Shown here in pieces: positions 7,814 through 16,766 of a DNA stretch of 64,000 nucleotides (positions are counted from its first letter, which is position 1; each line of letters opens with the position of its first letter). A program made the translations under genes and the position numbers. The notes under the pieces were generated by a model. The model saw nothing but the letters and a program-made list of their open reading frames with translations, searched no databases and was not told where the DNA came from. Source of the DNA: an uncultured Lachnospiraceae bacterium (lineage in GTDB: Bacteria; Bacillota; Clostridia; Lachnospirales; Lachnospiraceae); the NCBI GenBank assembly GCA_910584845.1, contig CAJUDH010000001.1, positions 247,431 through 311,430 on the forward strand, given 5' to 3'.

Positions 7814-8989
7814 TTATTGCCGGCCCCGGTGTTTGCCCAACAGCTTATTGATCCGTTTCGCCGGGTCCAACAGCTCACTCAAAGAATCATCATGGTTTAA
7901 ATTGTCAATAATCAGCGCAATATATTTGCTCATGTCCACATTAATATAATAGGGGCGGGACAAGAGAGTCGGGCTCTGGTATACCAGGTTCGTAGTTAAT
8001 ATCCGGTCAATCATGCCATTGGCATAATATTCGTCAAACTTGGCCAAACCATTGGTAAACAAGCCAAACGTGGCGCAAATAAATACTTTCCTTGCTTTCC
8101 GGCGTTTCAGCTCTTTGGCAACCTCCAGCATGCTTTCGCCAGAAGAGATCATATCGTCAATAATCAGTACGTCCTTCCCCTCCACGCTGGATCCTAAAAA
8201 CTCATGGGCTACGATGGGGTTGCGCCCGTCCACGATACGGGTATAGTCCCGGCGTTTATAAAACATCCCCATATCCAGCCCCAATACATTGGCAAAATAT
8301 ACAGCCCGGTTCATGCCCCCTTCATCCGGGCTGATTACCATCATATGGCCGCTGTCAATGTCCAGGCTGGTTTCTTCTTTCAATAAATATTTAATAAACT
8401 GGTAAGTAGGCTGCACGGTCTCAAAGCCTTTCAGCGGTATGGCGTTTTGTACCCGGGGGTCGTGGGCGTCAAATGTAATAATGTTCTCCACCCCCATATT
8501 GGTCAGCTCCTGCAGCGCCAAGGCACAGTCTAAAGACTCCCGGCCAGAACGGCGATGTTGACGGCTTTCATATAAAAACGGCATAATCACATTGATCCGG
8601 CGGGCTTTACCCGCAGCGGCGGCAATCACCCTTTTTAAATCCTGAAAATGGTCGTCTGGCGACATGTGGTTCGTCATACCGCACAGGGAATATGTCAGGT
8701 TGTAATTGCACACGTCAACCATAATATATAGGTCATCCCCCCGTATGGATTCTTTAATCATGCCCTTCCCTTCACCTGAGCCAAACCGTGGCGTTTGCGC
8801 TTCCACAATATAGGAATCCCTTTGATAACCAGCAAATGCAATCGTTGATTTGTGTTCGCTTTCCCGCTCTTTGCGCCAGGCCACCAGCCATTCGTTGACC
8901 TTCGCCCCCAATTCGGCGCAGCTTTTCAATGGGATCAGCCCCAATGGCCCCACTGGAATTGTCTCAATGGTCTTCTCTTCGTATATCAT
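7814..8989 (-). CDS. prs: ribose-phosphate pyrophosphokinase (PRPP synthetase), long form
   Basis: Makes PRPP from ribose 5-phosphate and ATP for nucleotide, His and Trp synthesis. The product is 391 aa, longer than the canonical form of about 315 aa. Recognisable blocks are the pyrophosphate region with RRSGRESLDCALA, the ITFDAHDPRVQ segment, the DEGGMNRAVYFAN stretch, and the PRPP-binding loop VLIIDDMISSGES. The catalytic flexible-loop region (KRRDYTRI) is also present. I chose ATG 8989 because GGAGGG sits just upstream; a GTG at 9019 is possible. It belongs to a divergent Prs branch that I recall as common in Lachnospiraceae. Confidence 0.87.
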   Translation of the reverse strand: MIYEEKTIETIPVGPLGLIPLKSCAELGAKVNEWLVAWRKERESEHKSTIAFAGYQRDSYIVEAQTPRFGSGEGKGMIKESIRGDDLYIMVDVCNYNLTYSLCGMTNHMSPDDHFQDLKRVIAAAAGKARRINVIMPFLYESRQHRRSGRESLDCALALQELTNMGVENIITFDAHDPRVQNAIPLKGFETVQPTYQFIKYLLKEETSLDIDSGHMMVISPDEGGMNRAVYFANVLGLDMGMFYKRRDYTRIVDGRNPIVAHEFLGSSVEGKDVLIIDDMISSGESMLEVAKELKRRKARKVFICATFGLFTNGLAKFDEYYANGMIDRILTTNLVYQSPTLLSRPYYINVDMSKYIALIIDNLNHDDSLSELLDPAKRINKLLGKHRGRQ

Positions 8990-9067
8990 GCCTTCCCTCC
9001 ATGTAGATTTTTGCTTCACTTTGTTTGTTCTGACCTCATCCTATACCTACTATATACCTACGTTTCT

Positions 9068-9096
9068 TTTATATCATTATGCTTCATCTAAGTCAA
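9068..9096 (-). promoter_or_regulatory. promoter of prs
   Basis: TTGACT (9091-9096) and TATAAA (9068-9073) on the minus strand with a 17-base spacer, about 80 bases before the prs start. Confidence 0.65.
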
Positions 9097-9138
9097 GTTA
9101 ATCCCCTGAAGTTTTTACGTTTATACAAAAGGGCCCTG

Positions 9139-10128
9139 CTACTTGCCGTAATTTTTCTTCATGCGGATATCCCCCCCATACAAGGGGATTGTGGCATAAT
9201 GGCTCATAATACGGGAAGTTACCCGGTCTGAATAGGTATCCCGCAACATCCCCACAGACAGGTTGGTGGAAATAATCGTACCTTTCTCCCGGTTAATCCT
9301 TTCATTAATACAATAAAATAATTGGGAAGATACAAAAGCATTATTCAGTTCCGTCCCCAAGTCGTCAATAATCAACATGTCACAATCCAAAATATGGCGG
9401 CAGGCTTCCTCAATGCCTTCCTGTGGGTCACGGTTAAATTTATAGCGGGACAACCGGTCAAACAGATCCTGGGAAGAAAGGTAGATTACCGGCCGGTAAC
9501 GTTCAATAAGCACTTTGGCTATGCAGTTGGTAAGGAACGTTTTCCCCACTCCGGTGCCTCCGGTAAACAGTAAATTCCTCCCCTTTTCCGGAAAGCTATC
9601 GGCAAAGTCCCGGCACTGGCGGACCACCCGTTCCATGTAATCCAGTTCCGTCATGCCCAATTCGGGAAGTTTCCGTTCCCGGTCATACCACTCCAGGGAT
9701 AAGGTATGGAAATTCTCCCTCTCTAAGATTTCACGGATGTTGGACTGGGCATACAAGATATGGATCCGGGCTTCTTCAAAACAGTGGCACCGCCGGCCTT
9801 TTACATAGCCTGTGTCCTTGCAGTCCGGGCAATGGTAACGCATGTCCATATAATCCGGCGGGAACCCGGCGGCCGACAAAAGCACTTCTTTTTGTCCCCT
9901 TAAGTCAGCCAGCTCTTCCTTCAGCCGGATCCGGGCGCCCGGATCCCCTTCCAGCACCTGGCGGGCGCAGGCAGCTGCCCGGGCGCCCACGGCCTGGTCC
10001 AGGGCTTCCATCTGGGGCACCCGGGCATAAACCTCCTGCCGCCGCCGCTGTTGGCCATGGCGGTTTTCCATCTGCCGCCGCTCATACCCCCGCATTACCT
10101 CGTTATATTGGGAATTGCTTAATGCCAT
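9139..10128 (-). CDS. DnaC/DnaI-like replicative helicase loader
   Basis: AAA+ ATPase of 329 aa that would load the replicative helicase during initiation. A basic N-terminal region (1-50) and a zinc-finger-like cluster CPDCKDTGYVKGRRCHC (about residues 100-116) precede the ATPase: Walker A GGTGVGKT, Walker B MLIIDDLG, sensor region IISTNLS, and an arginine-finger stretch SDRVTSRIM. It lies 47 bases downstream of dnaD on the same strand, the usual dnaD-loader pairing in clostridia. GGAGGAG precedes the ATG. IstB-type transposase helpers share the fold, but the zinc cluster and dnaD neighbour argue for a loader. Confidence 0.88.
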   Translation of the reverse strand: MALSNSQYNEVMRGYERRQMENRHGQQRRRQEVYARVPQMEALDQAVGARAAACARQVLEGDPGARIRLKEELADLRGQKEVLLSAAGFPPDYMDMRYHCPDCKDTGYVKGRRCHCFEEARIHILYAQSNIREILERENFHTLSLEWYDRERKLPELGMTELDYMERVVRQCRDFADSFPEKGRNLLFTGGTGVGKTFLTNCIAKVLIERYRPVIYLSSQDLFDRLSRYKFNRDPQEGIEEACRHILDCDMLIIDDLGTELNNAFVSSQLFYCINERINREKGTIISTNLSVGMLRDTYSDRVTSRIMSHYATIPLYGGDIRMKKNYGK

Positions 10129-10175
10129 AGCTTCTCCTCCCCCCTTTCCGGCAAGCCCATCCGGTTATCCCTTCA

Positions 10176-11249
10176 TCACGGCTGCCCGATCCAGGACTTT
10201 ACCTGGTTCAAAACCATAGAATCATAATCGGTGTCACGTTGTTCAAAATTGTGGAACGGATTGGCGGGGGCAGGTTTTTTCACAGCCTTGGGCGCCTTTT
10301 TGCCCCGATGTTCCTCATCCAGCTTCATAACGTCCTGGAGCGTTTTCACCCCGCCTTTTTTCCACTCCGCAAGAATCTTGTCCGCATAGCGGAAACTAGG
10401 GGTATGGGTAGCTTCCATGGTCCGGTTGCAGGCTTCCAAAACCAGCTCCCGGGAAAACCCATAGACGGAAAACCACTTTTCCATCATACGCTTTTCGGCA
10501 TCCCCGGGCTTTCTGTCCGTCAAGCCAAAACAACGCATGACAGCATAAGAACCTTTGATAAAGCTGTCGGCAAAAGAGCGGGCTTCGTCTGCCGTGGCAA
10601 ACCCCCTTTCATGCCAGTTCAGGCCTACCGTTTCTATGTAGCGGATATTGGAATGCCCGCTTTGTACACAAAACTCCACCAAATACTCCAAAAGTTCCAC
10701 AGCCATCCCCAGCCCATCATACAAATAGGCAAACACTTCACACTCCCGGGGCGTAAAAACTTTATCCATATACTTTTGGGCGATGTAGAGCAGCTGGGAA
10801 AAATCTTCGTCGTCCGCCAACCGGTTTACCTGCTCCTGGCTGTAAAGGGGCCGCTTTGACAAGCTGTGGGCCGCCGCGTCCGACAGGCCTGTGGCAGCCG
10901 GGTCCTGGGCAGGGGCGGCAGGCGGGGCTTTCCGGCAATCCGGCTCTTCCGGACCCGTTAACGCCGCCGGTTCCGGCAAGGCAGAAATAGAAACCGTAGG
11001 GGACGGCGCCAAATCCTTCTTCTGTTGTAAAATGCCGGCCTTTTCCCAATAGGCCAATGCCCGTTTCACATCCGACTCGGTATAATCTAACGCATCGGCA
11101 ATTTGGTTGACCTCCATCTGGTTTGGCTGATGGCGCAGTAAATATAAGTACACCTTCACATACTCCCCACTGGCAGCGGCCATGTAACGGTCTATAAATT
11201 CATTGGCCACAATAGTCCCTTCTATCCGAAAACTGCAGATTGCTTCCAT
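10176..11249 (-). CDS. dnaD: DnaD-domain replication initiation protein
   Basis: Protein of 357 aa, a primosome component that remodels DNA at the origin with DnaA and the helicase loader. The N-terminal winged-helix half (about 1-90) includes an HQPNQMEVNQIADALD segment. A Pro/Ala-rich linker (about 95-135) leads to the C-terminal DnaB_2/DnaD domain, with the signature YADKILAEWKKGGVKTLQD. I prefer ATG 11249, served by AAGGATGG; ATG 11258 lies too close to that site. The long upstream gap carries DnaA-box arrays, so expression of dnaD and the loader may respond to DnaA. Confidence 0.87.
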   Translation of the reverse strand: MEAICSFRIEGTIVANEFIDRYMAAASGEYVKVYLYLLRHQPNQMEVNQIADALDYTESDVKRALAYWEKAGILQQKKDLAPSPTVSISALPEPAALTGPEEPDCRKAPPAAPAQDPAATGLSDAAAHSLSKRPLYSQEQVNRLADDEDFSQLLYIAQKYMDKVFTPRECEVFAYLYDGLGMAVELLEYLVEFCVQSGHSNIRYIETVGLNWHERGFATADEARSFADSFIKGSYAVMRCFGLTDRKPGDAEKRMMEKWFSVYGFSRELVLEACNRTMEATHTPSFRYADKILAEWKKGGVKTLQDVMKLDEEHRGKKAPKAVKKPAPANPFHNFEQRDTDYDSMVLNQVKSWIGQP

Positions 11250-11537
11250 GGCTTCCATCCTTTTTGATCGGTATCCCCAGTGGATAAGGGGGCGCACGGT
11301 TTTGCACCACACTGTTCGGGCCTGGTTGCATTACCGCCGCTTGGCGTATGCCAGGCAGGCCCCGCTCCAGCGCCTTGCAAAGCCACAGCACTGGGGCGCC
11401 CCCTTCAGGCCCTCTCGTACCGGATTTGGGGGGCGTGCACCCCTTTGTCCACTGAAGGTATGTTATAAGTTATCCTCCGTGGGCCAGAGAACACACGGTT
11501 TTGCGCCACGGATGGTATGGAACGATTTTACCACATC

Positions 11538-11572
11538 CCCCCAAAAAAGGAAATAGGGGGCTTTTTTGGGGG
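11538..11572. repeat. strong GC/A-tract hairpin upstream of dnaD
   Basis: CCCCCAAAAAAG (11538-11549) and CTTTTTTGGGGG (11561-11572) form a perfect 12-bp stem with an 11-base loop. Neither strand continues into a U-run, so a simple terminator is unlikely. Nearby an imperfect 18-base direct repeat (11293-11310 and 11492-11509, 16 of 18 identical) occurs in the same gene-free stretch. Between dnaD and this hairpin I see no gene. Confidence 0.55.
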
Positions 11573-11579
11573 ATAAGAT

Positions 11580-11606
11580 TGTGGATATTGTGGATAACGT
11601 GGACAA
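11580..11606 (-). promoter_or_regulatory. tandem DnaA-box array A
   Basis: Three head-to-tail 9-mers, reading on the plus strand TGTGGATAT (11580-11588), TGTGGATAA (11589-11597) and CGTGGACAA (11598-11606). The middle one is the exact complement of the consensus DnaA box TTATCCACA; the first has one mismatch and the last two. A further near-match AGTGGATAA lies at 11279-11287, close to the dnaD start. Exact 9-base phasing makes chance unlikely. Confidence 0.6.
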
Positions 11607-11701
11607 TCCGTTGACATAATTTTACAGGATCTTCTAAAATTCGCCACAGCCCTGTAAATTTGCGGTTTTTCCCCAATTTTGCAAATGGTATTATGTAAAT
11701 T

Positions 11702-11750
11702 AAAAAATCCACATAGTTTCTTTCCTCAAAAAGTGGAAAACTATGTGGAT
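11702..11750 (-). terminator. terminator after murC
   Basis: On the minus strand ATCCACATAGTTT (11738-11750) pairs perfectly with AAACTATGTGGAT (11707-11719) and is followed by TTTTTTA. This is a 13-bp stem plus U-run placed 12 bases after the murC stop. The outer stem overlaps DnaA box 11744-11752, so the two functions share sequence. Confidence 0.65.
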
Positions 11751-11761
11751 AATGTGGATAA
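11744..11761 (-). promoter_or_regulatory. tandem DnaA-box array B
   Basis: Two perfect consensus DnaA boxes (TGTGGATAA on the plus strand, that is TTATCCACA on the minus) lie directly head to tail at 11744-11752 and 11753-11761, abutting the murC stop codon. An AT-rich stretch of about 130 bases separates this pair from array A. Confidence 0.6.
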
Positions 11762-13141
11762 CTATCTTCCCAGCAGCCTTTCCCCGACTTTTACAATGTC
11801 TCCCGCCCCCATAGTTATCAACAAATCGCCGGGGGAACAATTTTTTAAAATAAATATTTCGATTTCGTCAAACGTAGAAAAATGCCATGCCTTTGTACCC
11901 AGGCTTTCCAGCCTCCCGGCAATGTCCCCTGAACTGACGCCCAAAGTATCGCTTTCCCGGGCGGCATATATGTCCGCCAGGACCACTTCGTCTGCCGCGG
12001 AAAGGGCCTGTGCAAAATCGTCCATAAGCGCCTTTGTCCGGGAATATGTGTGGGGCTGGAACACACACCACAGCTTTTTGTGGGGGTAATGCCTGGCAGC
12101 TGCCAGCGTAGCCGTGATTTCCTGTGGATGATGGGCATAATCATCAATGATGGTGATTCCGCCTACTTCACCTTTTTTTTCAAACCGGCGTTCCGTCCCG
12201 GCAAACCCGGCAAGCCCCTGTTGAACCGCCTCAAGAGGGACGTTGAGGGCATCTGCCGCCGCTATGGCCGCCAAAGCATTGTACACATTGTGCTCACCGG
12301 GAACCCCAAGATGGATCCGGCCGGAAGGTTCCCCGCCTTTTAGCAGAGTAAACGAAGGGCAGGCAAAACGGTCATAGGCAATATCCGCGGCCCCATAACC
12401 GCTGTCTGCCCCTCCCCCTACCGTCACCACCCGGCACGGCAGCCCTTTGGTAATTTCCTCCCAATTGTCAATCCGTCCATCTATAATGAGCAGGCCATCC
12501 TCCGGAAGCTTTTCGGCAAACAGCCGGAAAGAGTGGCGGATGTCCTCCAGATCCTTAAAAAAATCCAGATGGTCCGCTTCGATATTCAGAATCACTTCCA
12601 TGGTAGGGAAAAAGGACAAAAAGCTATTGGTATACTCGCACGCTTCCGTTACAAACAGCCCCCTGCCCCCTACGCGGATATTTCCGCCGATGGAATGCAG
12701 TATCCCCCCTACGGAAACCGTCGGGTCCATACCGCCGGCCAGCAATATCTCTGTTATCATGGAAGTGGTAGTCGTTTTGCCATGGGTGCCGGCCACGGCC
12801 AGGGCATTGCGGTAATTCCTCATCATCTGCCCCAGCAGCTCAGCCCGGCTCACCATAGGGATCCCCCGGCGCGCCGCCTCCTCATACTCCGGATTGTCCG
12901 GATGGATCGCCGCCGTATAGACCACAAGGCCAACCCCTTCCCCTATATTTCCGGCCCGCTGCCCATAGAAAACCTTGGCCCCGCAATCTGCCAGGTGCCG
13001 GGTCTGCCCGTTTTCAAGGGCATCAGAACCACTTACCTGAAAACCTTCCTGCAAAAGGACCTTAGCCAACCCGCTCATGCTGATCCCACCTATCCCGATA
13101 AAATGTACTGCCAATGGTTTGGCAAAATCGATCTGGTACAT
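11762..13141 (-). CDS. murC: UDP-N-acetylmuramate--L-alanine ligase
   Basis: Cytoplasmic Mur ligase of 459 aa that adds L-Ala to UDP-MurNAc in peptidoglycan precursor synthesis. The N-terminal Rossmann motif HFIGIGGISMSGLA, the ATP-binding loop GTHGKTTTT, the VTEACEYTNSFL block, the EADHLDFF segment and the DDYAHHPQEI motif of the central and C-terminal domains are all visible. Length is normal. I prefer the ATG at 13141, spaced seven bases from GGAGG; the ATG two codons earlier lies almost on the ribosome site. A terminator follows. Confidence 0.96.
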   Translation of the reverse strand: MYQIDFAKPLAVHFIGIGGISMSGLAKVLLQEGFQVSGSDALENGQTRHLADCGAKVFYGQRAGNIGEGVGLVVYTAAIHPDNPEYEEAARRGIPMVSRAELLGQMMRNYRNALAVAGTHGKTTTTSMITEILLAGGMDPTVSVGGILHSIGGNIRVGGRGLFVTEACEYTNSFLSFFPTMEVILNIEADHLDFFKDLEDIRHSFRLFAEKLPEDGLLIIDGRIDNWEEITKGLPCRVVTVGGGADSGYGAADIAYDRFACPSFTLLKGGEPSGRIHLGVPGEHNVYNALAAIAAADALNVPLEAVQQGLAGFAGTERRFEKKGEVGGITIIDDYAHHPQEITATLAAARHYPHKKLWCVFQPHTYSRTKALMDDFAQALSAADEVVLADIYAARESDTLGVSSGDIAGRLESLGTKAWHFSTFDEIEIFILKNCSPGDLLITMGAGDIVKVGERLLGR

Positions 13142-13363
13142 CCCCATCCCTCCCTTTCTAAAATGAATTATCGTTACTTACTTTTACTTCTTTTTTCCAC
13201 GAAAGTCAATCATTTCTTCTTATTTTTAGTTTTTCCTCCATTTTAGCCTATCGTTTTAATAAGTTTTGTATTATAATATCCACATAAGCAGGAAAACATA
13301 ATTTTGCCCTGCCGGATATCCCCCTTTGCCTCAAAACCTTAACCACTTAGCACGGAGGAAATT

Positions 13364-16162
13364 ATGGACATTATCAAATCAGCCCTAAACGGGATCGCAG
13401 GCTTCCTGGTTAGCCTGCTGGGCATCCTAGGATGGTTGCTGCAAGGCATTATGCAATTGTTAATCCTTTCATTCATCGTATGCATAGTGGCCGCAATTGT
13501 TATTTATACAAAAGTGAAACCGGATCTGGACTATTGTCGAGAAATGGCTTATGACAAGCTTGCCCAAATGGGGCGGCAAGATTTCCGCATGCTGTCCGAC
13601 ACAGAAGTTTATGACAAAGACGGGCAGCTTATCGGCCTGATCAATGCCGGCCATTATGAATACGTCCCTGTTAACCAAATCAGCATCCACATCCAAAACG
13701 CCTATATAGCCCAGGAAGACAAACGTTTTAAAAGCCACACCGGCGTGGACTGGATCGCCACCACCCGGGCGGCACTGGCCCTGGTGAAAAACCGTGGCGC
13801 CATCACCCAGGGCGGCAGCACCATTACCCAACAAGTCGTTAAAAATACATACCTGACCCAAGAAAAAAGCTTTACCCGCAAAGTAGTGGAAATCCTTCTG
13901 GCCCCGGAAATAGAAAAAAAATATTCCAAAGCCGACATTATGGAGTTTTACTGCAACACCAACTACTACGCCAACCATTGTTATGGCGTCCAGGCTGCCA
14001 GCCGTTACTATTTTGGCAAAGACGCCTCCGAACTTGCCCCTTACGAGGCCGCCGTCCTTGCCGGCATCAGCAACAGCCCCTCAGCTTATGACCCCATCAA
14101 AAACCCGGTAGATTCCCGGAACAAGCGAAACGAAGTATTGGGAAATATGCACAAGGCAGGCTATATCACCCAGGAAGATTATAATGCCTACATAAAACAG
14201 CCTTTGAACATTGTACAAGAAGAAGCCGAGGGCACGAACGAGAATTACATGAGCAGCTATGCCATCCATTGCGCCGCCCTCAAGCTTATGGAACTGGACA
14301 AATTCCATTTTCAATATACGTATGAAAGCAAAGAAGACTACACTTCTTATATCGAAAAATACCAGGCCCTTTATAATGAAAAAAGTGATGAAATAAGGGC
14401 CGGCGGTTACCGCATTTATACCTCCCTGGACCAGTCCATCCAAAGCCTCCTCCAGGAGCAGGTTGACAATGGCCTCTCCTCTTTTTCAGAACTTCAGGAA
14501 AACGGCAAATACGCCCTCCAGGGCGCCGGGGTCGTCGTTGATAACCAGAGCAATTACGTGGTTGCCATCGTGGGGGGGCGCGGGGAAGGTGACCCCTTCA
14601 ACCGGGCTTATCTAAGCGCCCGGCAGCCTGGCAGCACCATCAAACCGTTGCTGGACTATGCCCCTGCATTTGATACGGGCGAATACCATCCGGCCCGGAT
14701 GGTAAACGACCATAAGTGGGAAGACGGCCCATCCAACAGCAGCGGCTCTTATCACGGGAATGTTACGGTGCGGGAAGCTTTGAACCGGAGCCTGAACACC
14801 GTGGCATGGCAAATCCTGGAAGACATTGGCGTGGATTTTGGCCTCCAATACCTGGGCAATATGGAATTCCAAAAAATCACATATGTAGATAACGGGATCC
14901 TCCCCCTTAGCATTGGCGGATTTACCAACGGCCTCCGGGTGGTGGATATGGCCAAAGGCTACAGTACCTTGGCCAACAACGGTATTTACAACAACCGCAC
15001 CTGTATCGTCTCCCTGGAACACGAACAGCAGGGCGACCTGACCAAAGGCCAGCCCCCCCAAGCCTGGCAAGTCTACCAGGAAGATTCCGCTTATATGGTC
15101 ACGGATATTTTAAAAGGCACATTAACAGAACCTTTTGGAACCGGCCGTGGCCTGTCCTTGTCCAGGGGCATGCCTGCCGCCGGGAAAACCGGGACTACCA
15201 ACAGCAGCAAAGATACCTGGTTCTGCGGATATACCCGCTATTACACCACTGCCGTTTGGGTCGGTTATGACATCCCCAGGGCCATGCCCGGCATATATGG
15301 CAGCACTTACGCAGGCCGCATTTGGAAGGCGGTTATGGAACCCCTCCATGCAGATAAAGAGCCTTGGGACTGGGAGCAGCCGGAAACCGTGGAAATGCGC
15401 CAGGATCCGGGCACCGGCATTACCGACCTGGTCAGCATCACCGCTGAATTGCGGTCACGCCAAATCCTCCATGACAAAGAGCAAGTCCGCCTGGAGGAAG
15501 AGCTGGTGGCAGGCGTGGCAGAATTCGAGGCCAAAACCATCGAAACCGTGGAAGACACTTATTGGGTAAAGGAACGGTATCAAAAAATGAGCGCCCAGCT
15601 AAACCTGTTGGATGACGGCGTAAAACGTTCCCAGCTGTCAGAACGGCTTAACGCCCGGTATTCCACGTTTTCCGGCATTATCAGCGAAATGCAGCAAACA
15701 ATCTCCCTCTACGAAACACAGCGGTCCAGAAATTTGGCAGAGGCCCAGCAGAAAGCCGAAGAAGAGGCGCGAAGGCGGAGGGCCGACCTGGAAGTGGAAA
15801 CCCGTAAAAATGAATTCCTGGCCGCCCTCAAAGCGGTAGAATCCTTAGAATACCAAGCCTCCAACGCCCAGGAACTGGTTCAGAATGCCATCAATAAGCT
15901 GCCCTTGGTAGCCGATTATCAGGAAGCCGCTTTCTATGGCCAACAGCTGGATGCCGCAATTGCCCGCATATCTACCCTGCCTACAGCGGAAGAATGGCAG
16001 GCGCGCCAGGCAAACGCCACCCCGGAGCAGGCTGCCATGCAACAGCAAATAGCCCAGGAACAGTCCCGCCTCCAGGCATCTTTAAATGCAGAGCGGATAA
16101 AATGGGGGAACCACAAAAATACCGGAAGCCCTACGATCACTGCCGGGCAAAGGAATAACTGA
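13364..16162 (+). CDS. class A penicillin-binding protein with coiled-coil tail
   Basis: Bifunctional peptidoglycan polymerase and crosslinker, 932 aa. A membrane anchor (about 28-52) is followed by a GT51 glycosyltransferase domain, with the catalytic block AQEDKRFKSHTGVDW (about 117-131) and GGSTITQQVVKN. The transpeptidase domain has SxxK in PGSTIKPLL, SLN in NRSLNTVA and KTG in AGKTGTTN (about 610). About 230 further residues form a charged, Ala/Glu/Arg-rich helical region (about 690-910) ending in a polar tail, an extension not needed for catalysis and perhaps used for docking. CGGAGG precedes the ATG. It is transcribed away from murC. Confidence 0.93.
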   Translation: MDIIKSALNGIAGFLVSLLGILGWLLQGIMQLLILSFIVCIVAAIVIYTKVKPDLDYCREMAYDKLAQMGRQDFRMLSDTEVYDKDGQLIGLINAGHYEYVPVNQISIHIQNAYIAQEDKRFKSHTGVDWIATTRAALALVKNRGAITQGGSTITQQVVKNTYLTQEKSFTRKVVEILLAPEIEKKYSKADIMEFYCNTNYYANHCYGVQAASRYYFGKDASELAPYEAAVLAGISNSPSAYDPIKNPVDSRNKRNEVLGNMHKAGYITQEDYNAYIKQPLNIVQEEAEGTNENYMSSYAIHCAALKLMELDKFHFQYTYESKEDYTSYIEKYQALYNEKSDEIRAGGYRIYTSLDQSIQSLLQEQVDNGLSSFSELQENGKYALQGAGVVVDNQSNYVVAIVGGRGEGDPFNRAYLSARQPGSTIKPLLDYAPAFDTGEYHPARMVNDHKWEDGPSNSSGSYHGNVTVREALNRSLNTVAWQILEDIGVDFGLQYLGNMEFQKITYVDNGILPLSIGGFTNGLRVVDMAKGYSTLANNGIYNNRTCIVSLEHEQQGDLTKGQPPQAWQVYQEDSAYMVTDILKGTLTEPFGTGRGLSLSRGMPAAGKTGTTNSSKDTWFCGYTRYYTTAVWVGYDIPRAMPGIYGSTYAGRIWKAVMEPLHADKEPWDWEQPETVEMRQDPGTGITDLVSITAELRSRQILHDKEQVRLEEELVAGVAEFEAKTIETVEDTYWVKERYQKMSAQLNLLDDGVKRSQLSERLNARYSTFSGIISEMQQTISLYETQRSRNLAEAQQKAEEEARRRRADLEVETRKNEFLAALKAVESLEYQASNAQELVQNAINKLPLVADYQEAAFYGQQLDAAIARISTLPTAEEWQARQANATPEQAAMQQQIAQEQSRLQASLNAERIKWGNHKNTGSPTITAGQRNN

Positions 16163-16211
16163 CCCAAATATATTTAGGCAATCGAATTTTCAATGCGGAA
16201 CGGAGGAATAC

Positions 16212-16667
16212 ATGAACCAGACGAATCGCCCCCTTATCAATACAGGCCGTCCCTTGGGCCCTTCCGGCATGGCCGACAGTGGCCTTCCGCCCCTGCCGGC
16301 CCCCGGCACTTTCACTCCCGGCAAATCCCCACACCGGAAACCGGAAAATCCGATAGACAAAACGGAAAAGCCAGAAAAGCTACAAAAGGGTAATGCAAAA
16401 CCAGAAAGAAAAAGGCCCCGAAAAGGCGATTCCCCTGTCCATGAATGGTTTTTAACCTTTATGTGCATGAATATCCCAATCATTGGCTGGATTTATCTGC
16501 TCTATTTGGCTTTCAACAAAAAAAAGACCGAGCGGCGCAATTTTGCCAGGGCCTACTTACTGTATAAGCTGGCCTTCCTGATCATCGCCGCGATCATATT
16601 GGGGATCCTTACTTATATCGGGCTGGGGCTGCTGGATCAATTAATGGCTTACATGGAAATGCTGTAA
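16212..16667 (+). CDS. small membrane protein with Pro-rich cytosolic N-terminus
   Basis: Unrecognised protein of 151 aa. Residues 1-75 are hydrophilic, rich in Pro, Lys and Gly. Two hydrophobic segments follow (about 80-100 and 118-140), separated by a basic loop with NKKKTERRNFARAY. The ATG has CGGAGG upstream and lies 49 bases after the PBP gene on the same strand, so both are likely one transcript, closed by the terminator at 16694. A role as a membrane partner of the PBP is a guess from position. Confidence 0.65.
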   Translation: MNQTNRPLINTGRPLGPSGMADSGLPPLPAPGTFTPGKSPHRKPENPIDKTEKPEKLQKGNAKPERKRPRKGDSPVHEWFLTFMCMNIPIIGWIYLLYLAFNKKKTERRNFARAYLLYKLAFLIIAAIILGILTYIGLGLLDQLMAYMEML

Positions 16668-16693
16668 AGCCCCGCCGCACCCCAAAGCAAAAA

Positions 16694-16737
16694 GCCGCCG
16701 CAAGCTCCCTTCCGGGCCGCTTGCGGCGGCTTTTATT
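16694..16737 (+). terminator. bidirectional terminator between membrane protein and queT
   Basis: GCCGCCGCAAG (16694-16704) pairs with CTTGCGGCGGC (16720-16730), followed by TTTTATT on the plus strand and by TTTTTGCTTTG on the minus strand. It serves the converging genes on both sides. Confidence 0.85.
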
Positions 16738-16766
16738 AATACCTATTATGTATGGGCCATCTTGCT

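Noticed and set aside
11293..11509. mobile-element ends suggested by an imperfect 18-base direct repeat
   Set aside because: No transposase, no inverted ends and no target duplication are visible; noted only as a repeat.
11203..11556. 117-codon plus-strand frame across the dnaD-murC gap
   Set aside because: It overlaps the dnaD start and the hairpin, has no ribosome site, and its composition (many Arg, Pro, Leu) looks like GC-rich noise.
11611..11640. plus-strand promoter TTGACA-18-TAAAAT
   Set aside because: It would read only into the 3' end of murC on the wrong strand; it may be chance in an AT-rich stretch.
11250..11761. chromosomal origin oriC
   Set aside because: dnaA, dnaN and other usual origin neighbours are absent. 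DnaA boxes alone do not prove an origin, so only a DnaA-binding region is claimed.
15122..15569. alternate-frame genes within the PBP gene
   Set aside because: Both strands show open frames there because of the GC-rich codon bias; neither has a start site or homology.
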